From Treponema sp. (GTDB lineage Bacteria; Spirochaetota; Spirochaetia; Treponematales; Breznakiellaceae): a stretch of DNA of 10,921 nt. Positions 5,833-10,921 of this stretch are shown piece by piece. The notes under the pieces were generated by a model. It saw nothing but the letters and a program-made list of their open reading frames with translations. It was not told the origin of the DNA and did no database searches. Position 1 is the stretch's first letter; every line of letters starts with the position of its first letter. Position numbers and translations under genes: made by a program. The stretch is from contig JAIROH010000182.1 in NCBI GenBank assembly GCA_031257595.1, positions 1 through 10,921 on the forward strand. The letters run 5' to 3'.

Positions 5833-7602
5833 CTAAATTTCGTATACCGCCCTGGCTATCGGCATCCTGCGCCCCATCCCAAAGGCCCGTGGGGAAACCT
5901 TTAATACCGGCGGGGCCTGGCGGCGTTTGAATTCGGCGCGGGCCACCGCCCTGACAATCCGTTCGGCCAATTCCCTGTTTTTTCCCCTGGCGGCGATTTC
6001 GCCGGCGGAAAGGTTGCCGAAAAGGTACAGCTTGAGTATTTCGTCAAGCTCTTCGTAAGGCGGCAGGCTGTCTTGATCTTTCTGGTTCGGCCGCAGTTCC
6101 GCCGAAGGAGGCTTGTCCAAAATCGCCTGCGGGATAATCGTTTTCCGCCCCGCCTCTTTTTCCCGCTCGTTGATCCGCCCGCACAGGGCAAACACTTCGG
6201 TCTTGAAAAGGTCGCCAATCGGCCCCAGTGCGCCGTTTGTGTCTCCGTACAACGTACAGTAACCCATCGCAAGCTCGCTTTTGTTTCCCGTGGTAAGCAG
6301 CATCGAATTAAACTTGTTGGAATACGCCATCAGCAGCGTTCCCCGAATCCGGGCCTGAAGGTTCTCCTCGGCAATGTCGAACGGCCGCCCTTCAAAAACC
6401 CCCTCAAGGGTCGCGAGGAACGCGCTAAACGCCGCCTCTATCGGCAGCGTCTGGTAACGGCAGCCAAGAACCGCGGCGAGTTCCGCGGCGTCGACATTGG
6501 AACCCCGCGACGAAAACCGCGACGGCATGCTGAAACACGCGACGTTTTCCTTTCCCGCGGCCCGTACCGCGAGGTACGCGACGAGCGCCGAATCAATCCC
6601 CCCGGACAATCCCAGGTGCGCTTTCCCAAAGCCGCACTTTGCCATATAGTCCCTGATCCCGGTGACAAGCGCCCCTTCAAGTATGTCAAGCTCCTCTTTG
6701 TCTAAAGGATCCGTATCATGATGAGGGGGCAGGCCGGTTCCCGCGTTCCGGCTTCCCGCAACGCCCTCCGAATTACCGCGCCTGTCTTCCGCCGAATCCC
6801 ACAGTAAAAGGTCTTCCTCAAACGCTTTGGCGCCGGCCCTGATTTTCGGGGCTCCGCCCTCCGACGTTCCGTTCTCCGCCGTCCCGTTTCCCGGAGTTCC
6901 GTCCGGCACGGTAACAAAAGAGCGGCCGTCAAAAATAATCGAATCGTTCGCGCCGACGGCGTTAATGTAGACAAGCGGCACGGAACCCCGCCGGCAGATC
7001 CGATCTGCCAGCGCCTGCCTGATTTTAAGTTTTCCCGCGTAGTACGGCGACGCGGACGGTACGCAGAGCAGGGTAATGCCCTTGTCCATAAGAAGACGGA
7101 CGGGGTCACAGGCATAGCGGGTCCCCGGAGTTTCCGTTTCGCGCCACACATCCTCGCAAATCGCAAAGCCTATCCGCTCGTTCCGCCATTCGAACACCGG
7201 CCAGTTTTCCGCCGGCTCAAAATTGCGGGCCTCGTCAAACACGTCGTAGGTGGGCAGCAGGGTTTTTATCTGCTCAAAGACAAGCTCCCCGTCAAGAATA
7301 ATCCCGTAGGCGTTTACCAGCGCCTTGCCGCTCTGTCTTTTATTCCGGTTTACATAACCCACGGCACAGGCAATGCCGGCGGGCAGTTCCCGCTGGAGGA
7401 TCCGCAGCGATTGGATATTAAGCTCGACAAAACGGTCCTGGTCCAGCAGATCCATCGGCGGATAACCGCAGACGGCCATTTCCGGGAACAGGACCAGTTC
7501 CGCTCCGGCTTCAACGGCATTCCGGGAAAACGCGATGATTTTTTCCCTATTCGCGGTAAAATCCCCGATAACGGAGTTGATCTGGGCGGCTGCAATTTTC
7601 AT
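5833..7602 (-). CDS. nadE: Glutamine-dependent NAD+ synthetase
   Basis: NadE catalyses the last step of NAD+ synthesis: ATP-dependent amidation of deamido-NAD+, with ammonia taken from glutamine. The 589-aa protein has both modules. The N-terminal nitrilase-type glutaminase carries the Glu-Lys-Cys triad: E41 in FPEMAVCGYPP, K113 in EQIKTLLP and C149 in FAICEDVW. The C-terminal synthetase carries the ATP-pyrophosphatase loop SGGIDS (333-338) and the signature GNKSELAMGY. ATG 7602 (MKIAAAQINS) is where the family begins. The frame is open to 7683 upstream, but those 27 residues are not NadE-like. Odd points are a Gly/Asn/Thr-rich linker (about 235-250) and a second variable stretch near 275-297, between the two domains. 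mntP ends 61 bp upstream on the same strand. Confidence 0.97.
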   Translation of the reverse strand: MKIAAAQINSVIGDFTANREKIIAFSRNAVEAGAELVLFPEMAVCGYPPMDLLDQDRFVELNIQSLRILQRELPAGIACAVGYVNRNKRQSGKALVNAYGIILDGELVFEQIKTLLPTYDVFDEARNFEPAENWPVFEWRNERIGFAICEDVWRETETPGTRYACDPVRLLMDKGITLLCVPSASPYYAGKLKIRQALADRICRRGSVPLVYINAVGANDSIIFDGRSFVTVPDGTPGNGTAENGTSEGGAPKIRAGAKAFEEDLLLWDSAEDRRGNSEGVAGSRNAGTGLPPHHDTDPLDKEELDILEGALVTGIRDYMAKCGFGKAHLGLSGGIDSALVAYLAVRAAGKENVACFSMPSRFSSRGSNVDAAELAAVLGCRYQTLPIEAAFSAFLATLEGVFEGRPFDIAEENLQARIRGTLLMAYSNKFNSMLLTTGNKSELAMGYCTLYGDTNGALGPIGDLFKTEVFALCGRINEREKEAGRKTIIPQAILDKPPSAELRPNQKDQDSLPPYEELDEILKLYLFGNLSAGEIAARGKNRELAERIVRAVARAEFKRRQAPPVLKVSPRAFGMGRRMPIARAVYEI

Positions 7603-7608
7603 ATACCA

Positions 7609-7637
7609 AGGATACACGGCAAAGGGCGCCTGAGCAA
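7609..7637 (-). promoter_or_regulatory. Weak candidate promoter of nadE
   Basis: On the minus strand, TTGCTC (7632-7637) and TATCCT (7609-7614) are 17 nt apart. The hexamers match consensus at only three and four positions. As at the PilZ gene, the -10 box would sit 6 nt from the ATG. nadE may instead be read through from mntP, as no terminator is visible in the 61-bp gap. Confidence 0.25.
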
Positions 7638-7663
7638 TAGATTGTCCCGGCAGTGGAGGCCCA

Positions 7664-8230
7664 TTAAAAAAACATATGCTCAATTACAATTTTTATTCCG
7701 ATTATAATAAGAGCCACCCCTCCCGCGAATTCCGCTTTTGATTTGAATTTCGCTCCAAACATATTGCCGATTATTACGCCGCACATTGATATGAAAAATG
7801 TTATCGTACCGGTTATTAATATCGCCATGTATATATTAACCTTAAAGAAGGCAAATGTTACGCCAACGGCCAGCGCGTCAATGCTCGTCGCAATGGCCAA
7901 AACAAGCATTTTTATAAATCCGAAAGAATCTTTATCCGGTTTTTCTTCTTTCGCCTCTTTTGAAAAACTCTCTTTTATCATTTTTCCGCCGATAAACCCA
8001 AGTAAAATAAACGCAATCCAGTGATCTGAATTCTGAATTTTATTTGTAAAATAAATTCCCGCAAAATATCCGATCATTGGCATGAGGGATTGGAAGAACC
8101 CGAAATACGCGCCGGGAATTATTATTTCAATTGGCTTTGGTTTTTTTATCGGCAGACCCAGAGTGATTGATACGGCAAACGCGTCCATTGCCAACCCTAC
8201 GGCGATTAAAACAATTTCCAATAAACCCAT
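7664..8230 (-). CDS. mntP: Manganese efflux pump MntP
   Basis: MntP exports Mn2+ across the inner membrane and protects against manganese excess. The 188-aa product has the usual family length and six hydrophobic segments arranged as an internal duplication. Each half carries an Asp-containing signature, MDAFAVS (D16) and SIDALAVG (D118), at positions where the family keeps membrane acidic residues. A charged loop (SKEAKEEKPDKDS) separates the halves. The start is ATG 8230, preceded by GGTGA. An open frame to 8308 would run through a stem-loop into the MFS gene and is not MntP-like. GC is about 39% over 7681-8220 by hand count, against 58% in a sampled 60-base line of nadE, so the gene may have been acquired by transfer. 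No yybP-ykoY manganese riboswitch fits the 58-bp upstream gap. Confidence 0.95.
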   Translation of the reverse strand: MGLLEIVLIAVGLAMDAFAVSITLGLPIKKPKPIEIIIPGAYFGFFQSLMPMIGYFAGIYFTNKIQNSDHWIAFILLGFIGGKMIKESFSKEAKEEKPDKDSFGFIKMLVLAIATSIDALAVGVTFAFFKVNIYMAILITGTITFFISMCGVIIGNMFGAKFKSKAEFAGGVALIIIGIKIVIEHMFF

Positions 8231-8249
8231 AAAATCACCAAATCTGCGA

Positions 8250-8286
8250 GACTTGTGAGACAACCAACCGGGTTGTTGAACAAGTC
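8250..8286 (-). repeat. Stem-loop in the mntP 5' region
   Basis: Arms GACTTGT-GAG-ACAACC (8250-8265) and GGTTGT-TGA-ACAAGTC (8271-8286) pair over 13 of 16 positions, with a central 3-nt internal loop and a 5-nt apical loop. It fills most of the 58-bp gap between the MFS stop and the mntP start. It is not followed by a T tract on the minus strand, so it does not look like an intrinsic terminator. It could be a dispersed extragenic palindrome, an RNA stability or processing element, or a regulator of mntP. Confidence 0.6.
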
Positions 8287-8288
8287 CA

Positions 8289-9476
8289 TTATCTATTTGC
8301 TTTGCCAAGTATTTTTTTAAGTCTTAGCAGCAGTACAACCAGCGCCGCCGTAAATATCAAACAACTCCGGTAGCCCCAGGCGGCGCCGATGTAGCGGTTT
8401 ATGTAACCTGTGGAAAGCTGCATCAGGGCGTTGAAAAGACCGGCTATCGCGATAACGGCGCTGGTCATAACCGGCGCGTTAACGCCAAATGCCCCTATGG
8501 CTACCGCCATGATCGTGGGCCAAAGTATGGCGATAAAAAAGCCAAGAACGGGAAGGACATAGATCCCCGCCCGTCCCAGGGCAAAGCCGGCGATAAAGAT
8601 CATCCCGATAATCGCTGTCGCACCGATAAGGCTTTTTATATAGCCGATTTTTTCAATTACAAAACCGCTGACCAGGCGGGACAGGGTAAACAAGACAAAG
8701 AAGCTTGACACAAAACCGGCGCCGGTGGTTGTGGGATCCATGCCGTAAACGTCCTGAAAATACAGGCTCCCCCAGTTTGACGTGGCCATTTCGGTACTCA
8801 TCATAAGCCCCAGTGTAACGCCGAAAAACCACACCATCGGGGTACGGAGGGCGCCCGTAAAGCCGATCCTGGACCCGGTCACGCTTTCCCGCGGAAAATT
8901 ATCGGCAGGCTCGGGGTATTTCGCCATGGCTGCGGGAATGAAAAAGATCAGTATCAACGGAATGGAAAACAGGTAAACATGCCGCCAGCTTATTCCCTCC
9001 GTGTTACAGAGTATGCCCGCGGCCCTGGGCCCGAAGATCGCGCCGACTCCGTACATAAAATGAAGCAGATTCAAAAAAAGGGCGGCTTTTTTTGAAAAAA
9101 GGATCGACGCAAGGCCGTTTATGCCAATGTCAAAAAGCCCAAAACAGGAAAATACAAGAAATAGACACGCGGCGGTCATCCAAAAGTTCGGAGCGAAAAA
9201 AATCGACAAAAGACCCAAAAAGGCGAAGATAAAGCCCAGAAGGTACACTTTTTTGACGCCGAACCGGGAAAGGATAAAGCCGGCGGCAACGCAAAAGAAC
9301 GTATAGCTGAACGAAAGCAGAGAAACCATCCGTCCCTGTTCATCATAAGAAACGCCGAATTCGGTTTTGATAAGCGGGTACGAGACGCTCTTGATGTTTT
9401 CAAGAAAGCCAAACAAAAACATCGTACCGTTTATCAGAATGATAAGGAGTATGCGGGTCTTTTTAGAAGCTGCCAT
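8289..9476 (-). CDS. Major facilitator superfamily transporter
   Basis: This 395-aa integral inner-membrane protein has about 12 hydrophobic segments in two halves joined by a polar loop (about 187-207). The short basic loop SRFGVKK after TM2 matches the MFS motif A position, and its second-half counterpart is EKIGYIK. The segment LLHFMYGVGAIFGP (137-150) is a Gly-rich helix pattern seen in the FucP-like sugar:proton symporters and related efflux carriers. This suggests a small-solute or sugar carrier, but the substrate cannot be read from sequence. The ATG at 9476 follows AAAGGA with unusually short spacing (1-2 nt). No other start exists, because an in-frame stop lies 15 nt upstream. It is divergent from the histidine kinase and probably the first gene of the mntP-nadE transcription unit. 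Confidence 0.93.
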   Translation of the reverse strand: MAASKKTRILLIILINGTMFLFGFLENIKSVSYPLIKTEFGVSYDEQGRMVSLLSFSYTFFCVAAGFILSRFGVKKVYLLGFIFAFLGLLSIFFAPNFWMTAACLFLVFSCFGLFDIGINGLASILFSKKAALFLNLLHFMYGVGAIFGPRAAGILCNTEGISWRHVYLFSIPLILIFFIPAAMAKYPEPADNFPRESVTGSRIGFTGALRTPMVWFFGVTLGLMMSTEMATSNWGSLYFQDVYGMDPTTTGAGFVSSFFVLFTLSRLVSGFVIEKIGYIKSLIGATAIIGMIFIAGFALGRAGIYVLPVLGFFIAILWPTIMAVAIGAFGVNAPVMTSAVIAIAGLFNALMQLSTGYINRYIGAAWGYRSCLIFTAALVVLLLRLKKILGKANR

Positions 9477-9500
9477 TTCCTTTATACTCTAGTTGAATAT
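9477..9500. promoter_or_regulatory. 24-bp divergent start region between the MFS gene and histidine kinase
   Basis: Only 24 bp separate the two ATGs. A plus-strand -10-like TATACT (9483-9488) and a minus-strand TATATT (9494-9499) are visible. Neither has a good -35 box at 16-18 nt. Either leader would be under about 20 nt, so any -35 element must lie inside the opposite gene. Confidence 0.35.
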
Positions 9501-10844
9501 ATGAAACGTGTAAATTGGCACGCCCTTGCCGCTGAAAGCGTACAGGCAGCTTTCCCGCGCCCCCGGCAAAAAGGAACGCACGCCTCCCTTTTTGCCGCCC
9601 TCGTCGGATGGGCGCTTTTTTCGGCGCTGGCGGTTTTTATTATATGGGAGTTTCGGGACAGGGCGCGTCTTGTCCGGGATAACGAAAACGAACGAATCCT
9701 CACCACGTTGTTTGCAAGCCTTAGGGATTATGACGATCTTGGCTCCGCCATCACGGAAAACGAGATGCTCAGGCAGCGTATTACCGGTTTCGCGGTTTAC
9801 GACAGCGACCGCGCCCTGATTCAGCGCTGGGGAGAGGTTCCTTCCGTCTTTGATTTTTCCCTTATCGAAAATCAGACGACCGGGCGGTTTAACCGCTACA
9901 CGATCCCCGACAGGCGTAGCGGTTCGGTAACCTTTGTGATTCACAACGACAGGCCTCCGCCCAAACCGGAGATTTCTTCCGGAAACGGCGACCGGCGCGG
10001 CGCGGCATGGTTCAACGTTTTTTCAGGCGGCAATTATGTGTACATCAACGTAGGCCATCCCGCGTACTGGCGTACCGTAACCGTTACCGGCATACTGTAT
10101 CCGCTTTCAATTCTGGGGCTTTTGGTACTGGCCTTGACTGTGCGCGGCCTTTATGTACGGAACATCGAGTACCGTGAACGCATCAAGGCCCAGCAGAATC
10201 TGGTGGTGCTGGGAACTGCGGCAAGTACCCTGGCCCACGAGATCAAAAATCCTCTTCACTCGATAAAACTCCAGACCGGTATTCTCAAGAAGATGCACGG
10301 AACGGACGGCCCGGGTCTTGAAGAAATAGACCGTATTGACGAAGAGATCGATCGTCTTGCCGCGCTGACTTACCGGGTAAATGATTACCTTCGGGACGCG
10401 AGAGGAAACCCCGAAACGATTGACATTGCCCAGGTTATTAAAGAGACGTCAATCCGCCTGTGCGGCAGGTCCGTATTGGACGGACATTCCGTTTACCCGG
10501 AAGCTTCCGCGAAAGTTTTTATGGACAGTGACCGGGCCAGATCGGTATTTGAAAACATCATCACCAACGCGATGGAATCCGGCGGCCCCGTGGAAGAATG
10601 CGGAGCCGCGCTGGAACGGGACGGGGACAGAATAACGGTAAGTATTTTTGACCGGGGCCGGGGTATCGCGGAAACGGATATCAAGCGGGTCTTCGATCCG
10701 TTCTTTACCACCAAAAGCAGCGGGACAGGAATCGGCCTTGCGGTAAGCAGGCGCTTTTTGGAAGCCGCCGGCGGAAGCATTTCTGTCGAAAACCGTCCGG
10801 GGGGCGGCGCTTTTGTAAAGGTAGTACTGCCATGCGCGTCCTGA
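9501..10844 (+). CDS. Membrane sensor histidine kinase
   Basis: This 447-aa two-component kinase senses a signal outside the membrane and phosphorylates its partner regulator. A first membrane helix lies at about residues 30-50, then an extracytoplasmic domain of about 140 aa (51-192) that I do not recognise, and a second helix at about 194-217. The kinase core is complete. The H box ASTLAHEIKNPLHSI carries H246, the N box is ENIITNA (N356), and the G1 box is DRGRG (384-388). The F box is FDPFFTTK (399-405 region) and the G2 box is GTGIGLAV. No HAMP or PAS domain is evident between TM2 and the H box. The H-box form resembles the NtrB/AtoS-type group. It overlaps the downstream regulator by 13 nt, so the two form a coupled pair. 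ATG 9501 has no strong ribosome-binding site. Confidence 0.94.
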   Translation: MKRVNWHALAAESVQAAFPRPRQKGTHASLFAALVGWALFSALAVFIIWEFRDRARLVRDNENERILTTLFASLRDYDDLGSAITENEMLRQRITGFAVYDSDRALIQRWGEVPSVFDFSLIENQTTGRFNRYTIPDRRSGSVTFVIHNDRPPPKPEISSGNGDRRGAAWFNVFSGGNYVYINVGHPAYWRTVTVTGILYPLSILGLLVLALTVRGLYVRNIEYRERIKAQQNLVVLGTAASTLAHEIKNPLHSIKLQTGILKKMHGTDGPGLEEIDRIDEEIDRLAALTYRVNDYLRDARGNPETIDIAQVIKETSIRLCGRSVLDGHSVYPEASAKVFMDSDRARSVFENIITNAMESGGPVEECGAALERDGDRITVSIFDRGRGIAETDIKRVFDPFFTTKSSGTGIGLAVSRRFLEAAGGSISVENRPGGGAFVKVVLPCAS

Positions 10845-10921
10845 TTGTCGACGACGAGAAAAACATCCGGGAATCGCTGCGAAAATACTGCGGCCTTGAA
10901 TCCATTGAGGCGCTCTGTACC
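10832..10921 (+). CDS. Response regulator, N-terminal fragment (partial)
   Basis: The first 30 residues run off the window. They begin MRVLIVDDEKNIRESL, the classic receiver-domain start: a hydrophobic strand, then the acidic pair D7-D8 that binds Mg2+ near the phosphorylation site. The KNIRESL helix form is common in NtrC/AtoC-type sigma-54 activators, but the output domain is outside the window. The ATG overlaps the end of the kinase gene by 13 nt, as expected for a cognate pair translated together. Confidence 0.88.
   Translation, partial: MRVLIVDDEKNIRESLRKYCGLESIEALCT

Noticed and set aside
6073..6705. 210-aa plus-strand open frame inside nadE
   Set aside because: It is antisense to conserved NadE synthetase motifs and has an Arg-rich shadow composition.
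8231..8308. N-terminal extension of MntP
   Set aside because: The extra 26 residues run through the stem-loop into the MFS gene and do not look membrane-embedded. ATG 8230 gives the standard 188-aa family length.

Overview
The window looks like part of a chromosome from a spirochaete of the Treponema type. This is an inference from four things: the PilZ protein with an extended N-terminal domain, the lon-linked small protein, the gene style, and a coding GC that looks like roughly 55% except in one gene. No rRNA or tRNA confirms it. I found no CRISPR array, transposase or phage gene.

Left part, plus strand (1-3480). The 3' end of an unidentified gene ends at 276. A 359-bp non-coding stretch follows (277-635). 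It holds a GC-rich hairpin with a T-rich tail, and an imperfect long inverted repeat (282-456) that looks like an extragenic repeat element. Then come lon (ATP-dependent protease La, 810 aa) and, 10 bp later, a 133-aa conserved-looking protein of unknown function. The two probably form an operon.

Middle and right part, minus strand (3532-9476). In transcription order these are an MFS transporter, mntP (manganese exporter), nadE (glutamine-dependent NAD+ synthetase), a PilZ-domain protein (probable c-di-GMP receptor) and a TPR protein. The PilZ gene has its own near-consensus sigma-70-type promoter, placed so close to the best ATG that the mRNA should be leaderless or nearly so. The TPR gene starts 4 nt after the PilZ stop and is probably co-translated. 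mntP is much more AT-rich than its neighbours (about 39% GC by hand count) and has a stem-loop just upstream.

Right edge, plus strand (9501-10921). A membrane sensor histidine kinase overlaps by 13 nt the start of a response regulator that runs off the window. It diverges from the MFS gene with only 24 bp between the two ATGs.

The most unusual non-coding signal is the inverted-repeat element at 282-456. A diverged 44-nt partial copy lies at 3477-3520, supplies part of the stop codon of the 133-aa gene, and differs from the first copy only by transitions. I see no clear candidate for a wholly new multi-gene system. The better leads are the repeat family, the leaderless PilZ promoter, the lon-linked unknown protein and the AT-rich mntP segment.
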